This document shows, one piece after another, positions 38,949 through 47,551 of a DNA stretch of 64,000 nucleotides; positions within the stretch are counted from its first letter, which is position 1, and each line of letters opens with the position of its first letter. Both the position numbers and the translations under genes were made by a program. Origin of the DNA: Compostimonas suwonensis (GTDB lineage Bacteria; Actinomycetota; Actinomycetes; Actinomycetales; Microbacteriaceae); contig NZ_PGFB01000003.1 of NCBI RefSeq assembly GCF_002797855.1, positions 124,001 through 188,000 on the forward strand, read 5' to 3'. Under the pieces are notes generated by a model, which ran no database searches, was not told where the DNA came from, and saw nothing but the letters and a program-made list of their open reading frames with translations.

Positions 38949-40238
38949 TCAGACCTTGAGGCGCCAATCCTCGTCGCTCTCCTCATCGATGACCGAGATG
39001 GGCATCGTGAAGGTGCCCGTCGGCGGGTCGATCACGGTCGCCTCGTCGCGCCGGTGGCGCAGCACGTTGTTGACGTAGGAGGTGACCGCCTCGGCGAGAG
39101 GCACGTCGCGCCCCTGCTCCTGCGAGATGTACCAGCGGTGGTCGAGCAGCTGGTGGAAGACCTCGGCGGGCTCGAGCTTGCCTTTGAGCTCTTTGGGGAT
39201 CGCCCGTACGATCGGCTCGAACACCCGCATGAGCCACTCGTGGGCGACCATCTCCTCGTCGAGATCCTGCTTGCCGACCGTCGCAGAGTAGGAGTCGAGG
39301 TCGTTGAGCAGGCGCCGGGCCTGGTTCTCCTGCGCGTCGAGGCCAGTGAGGCGCAGCAGACGGCGCTGGTGATGGCCGGCATCCACGACCTTCGGCTGGA
39401 TGCGCACGGTCGTGCCCGACTCATCCGTCTTGATCGCGAGCTCTTCGATGTCGAAGCCGAGGTCGTTGAGGCGGTCGACGCGCTCGCTGATGCGCCAGCG
39501 CTCCGAGGAGGCGAACGACTCGCTGCCCGTGAGCTCCTTCCAGAGCACCCGGTAGGCGGCGACGATGCCCTCGCTCACCTTGATCGGATCGAGGTCTTCG
39601 TCGGCCCGGCCGCCGGCCTCGAGATCCATGAGCTCGCCGGCGATGTTGACGCGGGCGATCTCCAGGTCGTTCTCGCGCTGGCCGTTCGAGAGGCCGCCGT
39701 CGTACAGCTGACCTGTCTCGGCGTCGACGAGGTAGGCGGCGAATGCACCGGCGTCGCGCCGGAAGAGCGTGTTCGAGAGCGAGACGTCGCCCCAGAAGAA
39801 GCCGACCATGTGCAGGCGCACGAGCAGCACGGCGAGGGCGTCGACGAGGCGGGTGGCCGTGTCGGGTCGCAGCGTCTGCGAGAAGAGCGCGCGGTAGGGC
39901 AGCGAGAACTTGAGATGCCTGGTCACGAGCGCCGAGCGCAGGGGAGTGCCGTCGGCATCCGTTCGCCTGCTGATGACGGCCACGGGGTCGACGCAGGGGA
40001 TGTCGACGCGTTGCAGGGTGCGCAGCATCTCGTACTCGCGCTTGGCCATCTCGTCCGTCGTCTCCTTGATGGCGACGACGGAGCCGCCCAGGTTGGCGAA
40101 GCGCACGAGGTGGCGCGAGATGCCTTTCGGCAGCAGCGCGATCGTGTCGGTCGGCCAGAGGTCGAGGGGGAGATCCCACGGCAGGTCGAGCAGTTCGGGC
40201 TCGACGGTTGCGGCGGTGATGTTCAATGAACCGCTCAT
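38949..40238 (-). CDS. DUF4032 protein, kinase-like
   Basis: A 429-residue protein with a lipopolysaccharide-kinase-like N-terminal half (VVAIKETTDEMAKREYEMLRTL, then GFFWGDVSLSNTLFRRDAG with a catalytic-loop-like D-x-x-x-x-N, then LVDAETG) and the DUF4032 C-terminal half. The aspartates hint at phosphotransfer, but no substrate is known. It is convergent with rlmB. Confidence 0.87.
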   Translation of the reverse strand: MSGSLNITAATVEPELLDLPWDLPLDLWPTDTIALLPKGISRHLVRFANLGGSVVAIKETTDEMAKREYEMLRTLQRVDIPCVDPVAVISRRTDADGTPLRSALVTRHLKFSLPYRALFSQTLRPDTATRLVDALAVLLVRLHMVGFFWGDVSLSNTLFRRDAGAFAAYLVDAETGQLYDGGLSNGQRENDLEIARVNIAGELMDLEAGGRADEDLDPIKVSEGIVAAYRVLWKELTGSESFASSERWRISERVDRLNDLGFDIEELAIKTDESGTTVRIQPKVVDAGHHQRRLLRLTGLDAQENQARRLLNDLDSYSATVGKQDLDEEMVAHEWLMRVFEPIVRAIPKELKGKLEPAEVFHQLLDHRWYISQEQGRDVPLAEAVTSYVNNVLRHRRDEATVIDPPTGTFTMPISVIDEESDEDWRLKV

Positions 40239-40268
40239 AGTGCTTAAAGAGTAACGCCGGCCGGATGC

Positions 40269-40286
40269 CGCGGACTCTCGTCCGCG
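40269..40286 (-). terminator. Terminator of the sugC-like gene
   Basis: A 7-bp stem CGCGGAC/GTCCGCG with loop TCTC, flanked by outer GCCGG/CCGGC pairs, lies 52 nt past the stop of the minus-strand ATPase gene. No strong T-run follows. Confidence 0.5.
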
Positions 40287-40338
40287 TGCGACCCGACCGG
40301 CGCTACCACCTGTCAGCTGACGCTTCGCGCGCTCCCGA

Positions 40339-41436
40339 CTAGTCGATGACCGCGTCGCCCAGGCGGAGGCCGCCCTCGGCGTCGAAGACGTGCACGTGGC
40401 CCGTCTTCGGGGTGATGTACACCTTGTCGCCCGCGTTGGGGTGGATGCGACCGTCGACGCGCGCGACGATGTCGGTGCGCTTGCCGTCGATCTCGGTGTG
40501 GCCGTAGAGGTAGCCGTCGGCGCCGAGCTCCTCGACGAGGTCGACGTTCACCTCGAGGCCCTGGCCTGCGGTGGTCGTGACGACGACGTCTTCGGGGCGA
40601 ACGCCGATCGTGACGAACGTGCCGGTCGCGCCGGCGAGCACGTCGCGCTCGATCGGGACGACCGAGCTGCCGAACTGCACTCCGCCGTCGACGATGTCGG
40701 CGTGGAAGAGGTTCATGGCCGGGCTGCCGATGAAGCCCGCCACGAAGACGTTGACCGGCTTCGCGTACAGGTCGCGCGGGGTTCCGACCTGCTGCAGCAC
40801 GCCGTCCTTGAGCACCGCGATGCGGTCGCCCATGGTGAGCGCCTCGGTCTGGTCGTGCGTCACGTAGACCGTGGTGACCCCGAGGCGGCGCGTGAGCGAC
40901 GCGATCTGGGTGCGGGTCTGCACACGGAGCTTGGCGTCGAGGTTCGACAGCGGCTCGTCCATGAGGAACACCTGAGGGCTGCGCACGATCGCGCGGCCCA
41001 TGGCGACGCGCTGACGCTGACCACCCGAGAGGGCCTTCGGCTTGCGGGCCAGGTAGGGCTCGAGGTCGAGGAGCTTCGCGGCCTCGAGGACGCGCGAGGC
41101 GCGCTCGTCTTTGTTGACGCCGGCGATCTTGAGCGCGAAGCCCATGTTCTCGGCGACCGTCATGTGCGGGTAGAGCGCGTAGTTCTGGAAGACCATGGCG
41201 ATGTCGCGGTCTTTCGGGGGAACGTCGGTGACGTTGCGCTCACCGATGAAGATGTTGCCGTCGTTGACCTCTTCGAGACCCGCGAGCATTCGCAGGGAGG
41301 TCGACTTTCCGCAACCGGAGGGGCCGACGAGAACGAGGAACTCGCCATCGGCGATGTCGAGCTCGAGCTGGTCCACGGCGGGGCGGGTGGAACCCGGGTA
41401 GAGACGGGTTGCCTTGTCATAGGTGACAGTTGCCAC
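40339..41436 (-). CDS. Sugar ABC transporter ATP-binding protein (MsmX/UgpC/SugC type)
   Basis: A 365-residue ATPase with Walker [10 protein letters not shown], signature LSGGQRQRVAMGRA, Walker B VFLMDEPLSNLDAKLR and a C-terminal TOBE/OB regulatory domain (GVRPEDV, VDLVEELGADGYLYG). Such proteins are often shared by several sugar permeases. This one stands alone, with no permease or binding protein nearby, which fits the shared-ATPase role. The GTG at 41436 follows GGAGAAG. Confidence 0.93.
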   Translation of the reverse strand: MATVTYDKATRLYPGSTRPAVDQLELDIADGEFLVLVGPSGCGKSTSLRMLAGLEEVNDGNIFIGERNVTDVPPKDRDIAMVFQNYALYPHMTVAENMGFALKIAGVNKDERASRVLEAAKLLDLEPYLARKPKALSGGQRQRVAMGRAIVRSPQVFLMDEPLSNLDAKLRVQTRTQIASLTRRLGVTTVYVTHDQTEALTMGDRIAVLKDGVLQQVGTPRDLYAKPVNVFVAGFIGSPAMNLFHADIVDGGVQFGSSVVPIERDVLAGATGTFVTIGVRPEDVVVTTTAGQGLEVNVDLVEELGADGYLYGHTEIDGKRTDIVARVDGRIHPNAGDKVYITPKTGHVHVFDAEGGLRLGDAVID

Positions 41437-41708
41437 GTTGTTCTTCTCCTTCACCGGCAGGTACGTGCCGGACGATCCGTTGTGAATGGAATTGGTGGTG
41501 CTGTGAACACCCCGCTTGTGGGCGACGGTGTCCACCGCCTTCCAGTATGGCACGCTGTAAAGGGTGCGCTGAACGACAGGATGCCCTGCACACGGCCCGA
41601 TTTCAGGCCCCGTTTGGTCATTTCACAGAGTGGCGTTCTACTATCGTCTGTGCGCCGTCCTCCAGTGACTCTGCGCATGTACCCCCACGTACTCGGAGTG
41701 AGCAATCG

Positions 41709-42638
41709 ATGACCAACGGCGGACCCGGCGACAGTCGTCCCACCAGAAATGAACGCCGCGAGGCAGCACGCGAGAAGGCAAAGGCGCTTCGCGAGCAGCA
41801 GCGGAAGAAAGACCGACGCAACAAGGTGCTGCTGCAGGGCGGGCTCATCGTGGTCGCCATCGCCATCATCGCCGGCGTCGGTCTCATCATCGCGCAGGCC
41901 GTGCGCCCGCCCGGCCCCGGCCCCGCGAACATGGCGAGCGACGGCATCGTCATCGGCGAGGGCATGACCGCGCAGACCACTGCCGCCCTCCAACCCGACG
42001 CGACCCCGACCCCGAGCACGGCCGACCCCGAGTCGGGCGTCGTCGACATCCAGATCTACGTCGACTACCTGTGCCCGTTCTGCGGCCAGTTCGAGGCGAC
42101 CAACTCGGAGCAGATCGCCGGCTGGGTCAACGACGGGGCCGCGACGATCGAGATCCATCCGGTCGCGATCCTCACGAGCAAGTCCGCGGGCACCCAGTAC
42201 TCGTTGCGGGCCGCGAACGCCGCCGCCTGCGTCGCGAACTTCTCGCCCGACAGCTTCTACGCCGTGAACGCCGCGCTCTTCGCCAATCAGCCCGAAGAGG
42301 GCACGGCCGGCCTCAGCAACGACGAGATCAAGAAGGTCGTCGCGGATGCCGGAGCAGCACCCACCTCGTCGATCGACAAGTGCATCGACGACATGCAGTT
42401 CAAGTCGTGGGTCGTCGATGCGACCGACCGCGCCCTCGCCGGGCCGATCCCGAACTCCGACGTGCCCTCGATCACGGGCACGCCCACGGTGCTCGTGAAC
42501 GGCAAGCAGTACACGGGCTCGCTCGACGACCCCAACGAGTTCTCGGCCTTCGTGCTGCAGGCCGCGGGTGAGACCTACTCGACCTCGACCCCGAGCCCGA
42601 CGGACACGCCGGCTCCCGAGTCGACGCCTGCGCAGTAG
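41709..42638 (+). CDS. Membrane-anchored DsbA-like thioredoxin-fold protein
   Basis: A 309-residue protein: charged N-terminus (residues 1-40), one membrane helix (about 43-66), Pro/Thr linker, then a DsbA-type domain with the redox motif CPFC in YLCPFCGQF, the cis-proline loop TGTPTVLVNG and a Ser/Thr/Pro tail. It probably catalyses thiol-disulfide exchange outside the membrane. The ATG at 41709 begins the conserved charged region. The 270-nt upstream gap shared with the sugC-like gene shows nothing else firm. Confidence 0.92.
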   Translation: MTNGGPGDSRPTRNERREAAREKAKALREQQRKKDRRNKVLLQGGLIVVAIAIIAGVGLIIAQAVRPPGPGPANMASDGIVIGEGMTAQTTAALQPDATPTPSTADPESGVVDIQIYVDYLCPFCGQFEATNSEQIAGWVNDGAATIEIHPVAILTSKSAGTQYSLRAANAAACVANFSPDSFYAVNAALFANQPEEGTAGLSNDEIKKVVADAGAAPTSSIDKCIDDMQFKSWVVDATDRALAGPIPNSDVPSITGTPTVLVNGKQYTGSLDDPNEFSAFVLQAAGETYSTSTPSPTDTPAPESTPAQ

Positions 42639-42696
42639 TCTCTCGCGAGCCGGTTTCACGCACAGGCTCGACGCACGACCCTCGACGCACGACCCT

Positions 42697-42732
42697 CGAC
42701 GGGCGCCCACTCTCCGGAGCGGGCGCCCGTCG
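42697..42732 (+). terminator. Terminator of the DsbA-like gene
   Basis: A perfect 12-bp stem CGACGGGCGCCC / GGGCGCCCGTCG with a 12-nt loop lies 58 nt after the stop. It is preceded by a 14-bp direct duplication CTCGACGCACGACC. Confidence 0.75.
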
Positions 42733-42758
42733 CCGTTTGTGCGGGGCGCCGATCGTCC

Positions 42759-42849
42759 GGATGTCGCGACGGCGCAGTTTCGGCCGACACGCAGGTCGCG
42801 TGCCGCCGGGCAGCGGCGTGTCGCGGGAAACTGCGCCGTCGCGACATCC
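42759..42849. repeat. Long intergenic palindrome (23-bp arms)
   Basis: Perfect 23-bp arms 42759-42781 and 42827-42849 carry the core GTCGCGACGGCGCAGTTTC. The 45-nt interior also folds (CGACACGC / GCGTGTCG). It lies between the terminator above and tRNA-Thr. Confidence 0.88.
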
Positions 42850-42926
42850 TGCCGCTGTGTCGTCCGCGAGCGGCCCGGGCGTTTGGGAGGCGACCGCGCA
42901 AACCCATAAGATGGGCGTGGTCATCT

Positions 42927-43002
42927 GCCGGCCTGGCGCAATTGGTAGCGCACCGCTCTTGTAAAGCGGGGGTTACGGGTTCAAGTCCCGTGGCCGGCCC
43001 CA
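42927..43002 (+). tRNA. tRNA-Thr (anticodon TGT)
   Basis: Acceptor GCCGGCC pairs with GGCCGGC; the anticodon arm is CCGCT CTTGTAA AGCGG with anticodon TGT; the T-arm is ACGGG TTCAAGT CCCGT. CCA is encoded at 43000-43002. Confidence 0.97.
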
Positions 43003-43021
43003 CATAACACTGGTCCAGCAA

Positions 43022-43270
43022 GTGAATGCCGGCCCCCTATGGATTCAAGCCCAGCGTTTACCCGTCGCGAGCGTCGACGGCATCGCGGCGGAGGCCGGCC
43101 TCACCCCGGACGAGGGCGACACCCTCAGCGGCATCTACAGCGAGTCGCAGGTTTCGTCGCTGCGCACGGCGTTCTTCGCCCTCATCGTGATCGTCCTGCT
43201 CTCGCTGCTGTTCTCGCGGGGGATCCCGTCGGAGGTCCCGGGTCGACGCGACCGCACGACGGTGAGCTAG
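43022..43270 (+). pseudogene. C-terminal fragment of an MFS transporter gene
   Basis: A frame of 82 codons directly after tRNA-Thr. From about residue 14 it reads like the end of an MFS permease: an ectoloop ending GLTPDEGDTLSGIYSESQ, a final membrane helix SLRTAFFALIVIVLLSLLFSRGIP, and a short polar tail. Nothing upstream encodes the other eleven helices; the tRNA is there instead. It is best read as the remnant of a deletion or integration event at the tRNA. Confidence 0.6.
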
Positions 43271-43302
43271 AAGGCTCGTACCGGCTGCGGGGAGGAGCGG
43301 GA

Positions 43303-43376
43303 GGAACAGGACGGGTTCGCGACACCCTGCCTGGCGGCATCCGCTCTGCCGTCGTGTCGCGAACCCGGCCTGCTCC
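43303..43376. repeat. Long intergenic palindrome (23-bp arms, two mismatches)
   Basis: Arms 43303-43325 and 43354-43376 share a perfect 14-bp inner core CGGGTTCGCGACAC. The right arm's outer 16 bp are directly duplicated at 43377-43392. It sits between the convergent MFS fragment and the deacetylase gene. Confidence 0.75.
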
Positions 43377-43403
43377 GAACCCGGCCTGCTCCGCCGCCTC
43401 GGC

Positions 43404-46400
43404 CTACCGGCACGCCGTGAGGCTCTGCACCGCGGGGCTCAGCACGGAGGTTCCGCCGAAGAGCGTGACCTTCGTGGCCCCGAGGCGTTCGATCCCGGCG
43501 AGAACGCCCTGGTCGACGCAGTTCGTGGGCGTGAGGTAGAGGGGCACGTCCTTCCAGCCGGCCAGGGCGGCCCCGACGAGTGCGTCGGCGAAGCCCGTTC
43601 CGGTCGCCAGGAAGACCGTCTCGCTCGAGCTGAAGGCGTCGAGGTTGATGGCTGCGGCCGTCGCGTAACGGTCGGCTCCCGCGTTGCGCTTCACGGATGT
43701 CGCGCCGAGCTTCGCCGTGAGGGATGCCTCGATGCCCGCGCTCACCGCGGAGGTTCCGCCGGCGATCTTCGCCGTCGTCACGCCGAGGCTCGTGAGCGCC
43801 GCCGAGCTCGCGGCGTCGAGGCTGCCGCTCCCGCCCGGGATCAGCAGCACAGGGCCGCCGACATGCGCGGCCGCGGGGGACGCCGAGAGGGCGTCGGGGA
43901 AGTTCGCCCCGGAGGCCACGTACGCCGTAGCCGCGCTCGAGCCGAAGGCGTCGAGTGCGATCGCCCGCGAGGTCGCATACCGGTCGTCGCCGGAGATCCT
44001 GGTCGTGGGGGCGATCCCGTTCAGCTGGGCGCGCACCGCGTCGGACACCGAGGCCGTGCCGCCCACGACGACGATCTTCGCCGGGCGCAGTCGCACGATC
44101 TCGGCCCGGACATCCGCGGGCAGCGAGCCCTGCGTCGTGAGCAGCAGCGGGGAGTCGAAGTGCGCGGCGGCGGGCGACGCGCTCAGGGCGTCGGCGAAGC
44201 CCAGCCCGTTGGCGACGTAGACGCGCGCGACACCCGGCGCGTACGCCTTCGAGACCTGCACGGCGGTCGCGAACCGGTCGCTTCCGGCCGTGCGGTCGGC
44301 GACGACCGGGTCTTTGGTCACGGCCGCCGTGGGTGCGGAGGTCGCCGTCGCCGTCGTATAGCCGGAGGCCGTGCCGGTGACGCGCACGGAGAGCGTCTTG
44401 GCGATGTCGGCCGCCACCGGGGTGTACGAGGCGGAGGTCGCGCCGGCGATCGTCTGCCCGCCCCTCAGCCACTGGTAGCCGAATGCAGCCGCCGGGCTCC
44501 ACGTTCCGGGCGTCACCGTGAGCGCGGCTCCGATCTTCGCGAGCCCCGAGATCACCGGCGTGCCGGGCGTGATCGTGCCGGGCGCGACCGTAGCGGTCGG
44601 CGTCGAGGTCGCCGTGGCGGTGGCGTAGCCGGGCGCCGAGCCGGTCACCCGCACCGAGACGGCGGTGGCGACGTCGGCCGGGGTGAGGGCATAGGTGGCG
44701 GATGTCGCGCCGGCGATGTTCGCGCCGCCCCGCAGCCACTGGTAGGCCAGGGCCGCCGTGGGCGGGGTCCAGGAGCCCGGTGCGGCCGTCAGGGTCGACC
44801 CGACCTTCGCGAGGCCGGAGATCGACGGCGTGCCCGGCGTGATCGTGCCCGCCGCGACGACCGCCGTGGGCAGCGAGGTCGCGGAAGCGGACGCCGGCAC
44901 GAAGCCGGGCGCCGAACCGGTCACGCGTACCGAGACCGCTGCCGCGGCATCCTCGGCCGTGAGCGTGTAGGTGGCGGAGGTGGCGCCCGCGATGTCGGCC
45001 CCGCCGCGCAGCCACTGGTAGGCGAGCGTGGCCGTCGGGGGAGCCCAGGTGCCGGGAACGGCCGTGAGCACCGAGCCGACCTGCGCGGTTCCGGTGATCG
45101 TGGGGGTCGCCGGCACGAGGTCGCCCGGAGCGCCCACGGTGTCGTAGAGCGCGTAGTCGTCGGTGGTCAGCTGGCCGTTCTGGAAGAGGTTGAGCCCGAA
45201 GCTGATGCCGGTGGTGCCGGCGGGCACGGGGCCGGTCGTCCACACGGCCTGGGTGTATGCGGGGCTCGCGGCGAACCAGGGGCTCGAGGTCCAGTAGGTC
45301 CAGGCGCCGAGGCTGTTGCGGATGTGCACGTCGAACTGGGTGGGCACCGTCGAGGTGTACCAGGCGCGCAGCGAATAGCTGTGGCCGGGCGTCACCGTCG
45401 GGGCGCAGTCGCCCTGGTCGAAGGTGGGAAGGAGCTTGCCGTCGCCGCTGGCCCAGTTCGTCACGACGAGCTGCTCCGCGGCGTTGCCCGTGCGGCCGGG
45501 GGAGACGGTCGTGAAGGTGCGGGTATTGTCGCCGAAGCCGGCCGTCGACCAGCACTGCGGCACACCGTTCACGCCCGCCGTCTCGAGGCCCGGGTTGTTG
45601 ACGCCGTTGACGCCGGGGCCGGGGGCCGGGGGCACGGGGGAGCCGACGAGATCCTTGACCGGGCCGCCGATCACCTGGCCGACCGTCTTGACCACCGTGT
45701 TCTCGGCCGCGGCGCGCGGCGCCAGCCAGGCGGCGAACTCCTGGAAGAGCTCCGGGGTGATGGCGAGCGTGTCGCAGCCTGCGGCGCACACCCGGTGGAA
45801 GGTGAGCTGCACCCAGCCGCCGCCGTCGTTCTCGGCGTTCATGACGGTGTTCTGCAGGTCGGCGAGGGTCCAGGTGGAATCGACCTGGTCGGCGGCCCGG
45901 GTGTAGAAGGGGTCTTCGGGGGTGAAGGACTCGGAGTAGCCGCAGCCGGAGCATCCGAACCGGGTGTCGAGATCTCCGAGGCCGCGGCCGCTGTTGTAGC
46001 CGCAGTTCTCGACGGCGGTCTCGGCGGCATCATTGATCGATGCATAGGGGTAGGCGAAGCTCGTGACGGATGTGAAACCCCAGTCGAACAGGGTCGCCCG
46101 GCTCATGCACGCCTCGCGCGCGGCCTCGGTGGGGGAGATGAGCGTCATGTCGGGGTGGGTGACGGTGTGGCTGCCGATCTCGTGCCCGCTCGCGGCGAGG
46201 CCGGTGAGCTGGGCCCTCGTGAAGTAGCCGGGGGCATCCACGTAGCCGGTGATCGTGTAGAACGTGCCCTTCATGCCGAAGTCGTCCATGATGTCGACGG
46301 CGGCCATCTGGTCTTCGTTGGAATCGTCGAAGGTCAGGCTCACGACGGTCTGCGGATCGGTGATGGCGGTTTTCACCACCGAGGTCGCGGCCTGGGCCGC

Positions 46401-46493
46401 CACGGGCGCGAGCGACATCGCGATGACGACTCCGGCCAGAAGTGCTGTGCTGCGCAGCAGGATGCCGCGTCCGTTTGACGATTGCATGTTCAC
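43404..46493 (-). CDS. Secreted polysaccharide deacetylase with Ig-like and cell-wall-binding repeats
   Basis: A modular protein of about 1029 residues: signal peptide ending AQA (residue 35); NodB deacetylase domain with the metal motif TFDD (54-57) and H109-x3-H113 in SHTVTH; a carbohydrate-binding-like domain from NNPGLETAG; three Ig-like repeats marked YQWLRGG and GATSA; and three cell-wall-binding type 2 repeats marked AGSDRFATA, SGDDRYATS and AGADRYATA. It probably deacetylates wall or external polysaccharide while held on the envelope. GTG 46493 follows GAGGAG; ATG 46487 is the alternative. Confidence 0.92.
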   Translation of the reverse strand: MNMQSSNGRGILLRSTALLAGVVIAMSLAPVAAQAATSVVKTAITDPQTVVSLTFDDSNEDQMAAVDIMDDFGMKGTFYTITGYVDAPGYFTRAQLTGLAASGHEIGSHTVTHPDMTLISPTEAAREACMSRATLFDWGFTSVTSFAYPYASINDAAETAVENCGYNSGRGLGDLDTRFGCSGCGYSESFTPEDPFYTRAADQVDSTWTLADLQNTVMNAENDGGGWVQLTFHRVCAAGCDTLAITPELFQEFAAWLAPRAAAENTVVKTVGQVIGGPVKDLVGSPVPPAPGPGVNGVNNPGLETAGVNGVPQCWSTAGFGDNTRTFTTVSPGRTGNAAEQLVVTNWASGDGKLLPTFDQGDCAPTVTPGHSYSLRAWYTSTVPTQFDVHIRNSLGAWTYWTSSPWFAASPAYTQAVWTTGPVPAGTTGISFGLNLFQNGQLTTDDYALYDTVGAPGDLVPATPTITGTAQVGSVLTAVPGTWAPPTATLAYQWLRGGADIAGATSATYTLTAEDAAAAVSVRVTGSAPGFVPASASATSLPTAVVAAGTITPGTPSISGLAKVGSTLTAAPGSWTPPTAALAYQWLRGGANIAGATSATYALTPADVATAVSVRVTGSAPGYATATATSTPTATVAPGTITPGTPVISGLAKIGAALTVTPGTWSPAAAFGYQWLRGGQTIAGATSASYTPVAADIAKTLSVRVTGTASGYTTATATSAPTAAVTKDPVVADRTAGSDRFATAVQVSKAYAPGVARVYVANGLGFADALSASPAAAHFDSPLLLTTQGSLPADVRAEIVRLRPAKIVVVGGTASVSDAVRAQLNGIAPTTRISGDDRYATSRAIALDAFGSSAATAYVASGANFPDALSASPAAAHVGGPVLLIPGGSGSLDAASSAALTSLGVTTAKIAGGTSAVSAGIEASLTAKLGATSVKRNAGADRYATAAAINLDAFSSSETVFLATGTGFADALVGAALAGWKDVPLYLTPTNCVDQGVLAGIERLGATKVTLFGGTSVLSPAVQSLTACR

Positions 46494-46757
46494 GGGTCTC
46501 GCTCCTCGGCTGCCTCGGGTCGGGCTGCAGCGGGCCTGAGCGCACTGCGAGCCGGTCGGGTACCGGCTCCGTGCGTTCGGCATCAGTCTTGAACCTGGCC
46601 TCGGCACCGGCAACGATTCGTGACGACTGTGCGGCTTCGCGCAGGGCTGCGCCGTAAAGGATGCGGTTAACCGCGGCGGGCCGCTCGCGGCTCGCGGTTT
46701 GCCCCGGCCGGTGGTGTGCCCAGCACGAGGGTCACGGCCTCACCCCCTCGTGCTGGG

Positions 46758-46840
46758 CTCACAACGACGGAGATTCCGCCCGATTTCCGGGTTTTGAGGG
46801 CGAAAAGGTGCTCTGTGAGCGATTTCTCCGTCGTTTTGAG
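46758..46840. repeat. ACGACGGAG-type intergenic palindrome, copy 3
   Basis: Arms 46758-46775 and 46823-46840 match CTCAAAACGACGGAGA with two mismatches to each other. The interior also has GCCC/GGGC pairing. It lies in the 469-nt gap between the deacetylase start and the DUF1269 gene; apart from this and the terminator at 46910-46946 I see nothing in that gap. Confidence 0.88.
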
Positions 46841-46909
46841 TGGAGGTGAGGTGGGGTGGGGTGGGAGCGGGGGTGGGGCGGGAGCGAGTGAGGAGAGCGG
46901 CCGGGACGA

Positions 46910-46946
46910 CGAAGGGTGCGCTCCCCAGCGGGGAACGCACCCTTCG
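46910..46946 (-). terminator. Terminator of the DUF1269 gene
   Basis: A 17-bp stem CGAAGGGTGCGCTCCCC / GGGGAACGCACCCTTCG (one mismatch) with loop AGC lies 17 nt past the stop on the minus strand. No T-run follows. Confidence 0.7.
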
Positions 46947-46962
46947 TGTGGTGCTCGAGGCT

Positions 46963-47454
46963 CTAGTTGCCCGAGAGGTCGTGCGCGAGCTCGCGCTCCT
47001 CTTCGGCCGAGAGCGAGGTCTTGATGACCTCTCCGCCGAACGGCGCGAGGGCCGCGGCGAACTTGTCCTCGGTGAGCTTGGTCGCGTAGACGACGACGGC
47101 CGACTTGCCGGCGCTGACGGTGCTCTTCACCTGGTTGCGGAACTCCGAGTCGACACCCGTCTTGTCGAGGCCGGCGAAGAGCGCGCCGAACGCGCCGCCG
47201 ATGACGAGGCCGGCGAAGGGGATGAAGAACAGGAGGCCGAGCAGGGTGCCGAAGAGGGCGCCGGTGGCGGCGCTCAGGCCGATGATGCTGCCGGAGTTGG
47301 GGGTCGAGACGTGCGTCTTGCCCTCCGCGTCGACCTTGACGAGAGCGAGCCCGGCGAGCTCGACGACGAGATCGGTCTGCAGCTTCTGGATCTCGTTGTA
47401 CGCGCTCTCCGCGTTGCTCTCCTCGTCGTAGGCGATGACGATCAGATCGGCCAT
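46963..47454 (-). CDS. DUF1269 family protein
   Basis: A 163-residue protein beginning MADLIVIAYDEESNAESAY. A glycine-rich hydrophobic hairpin at about residues 62-95 (SAATGALFGTLLGLLFFIPFAGLVIGGAFGALFAG) is the DUF1269 mark. The ends are soluble and mixed alpha/beta. It probably associates with the membrane. Function unknown; relatives are often stress-induced. Confidence 0.9.
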   Translation of the reverse strand: MADLIVIAYDEESNAESAYNEIQKLQTDLVVELAGLALVKVDAEGKTHVSTPNSGSIIGLSAATGALFGTLLGLLFFIPFAGLVIGGAFGALFAGLDKTGVDSEFRNQVKSTVSAGKSAVVVYATKLTEDKFAAALAPFGGEVIKTSLSAEEERELAHDLSGN

Positions 47455-47551
47455 GTGAGTGGTCCCTTCGTGGTTGATTCCCCTGTACTCGAAAGAGCAT
47501 AGGCGAATCGCGAGCCCGCGTCAGGGGGCCTCGGGTGAATGTTTCCGTGCG

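Noticed and set aside
43863-46478. An 871-residue plus-strand frame under the deacetylase gene
   Set aside because: Gly/Arg/Ala-rich antisense frame; the minus-strand protein has a signal peptide and clear domains.
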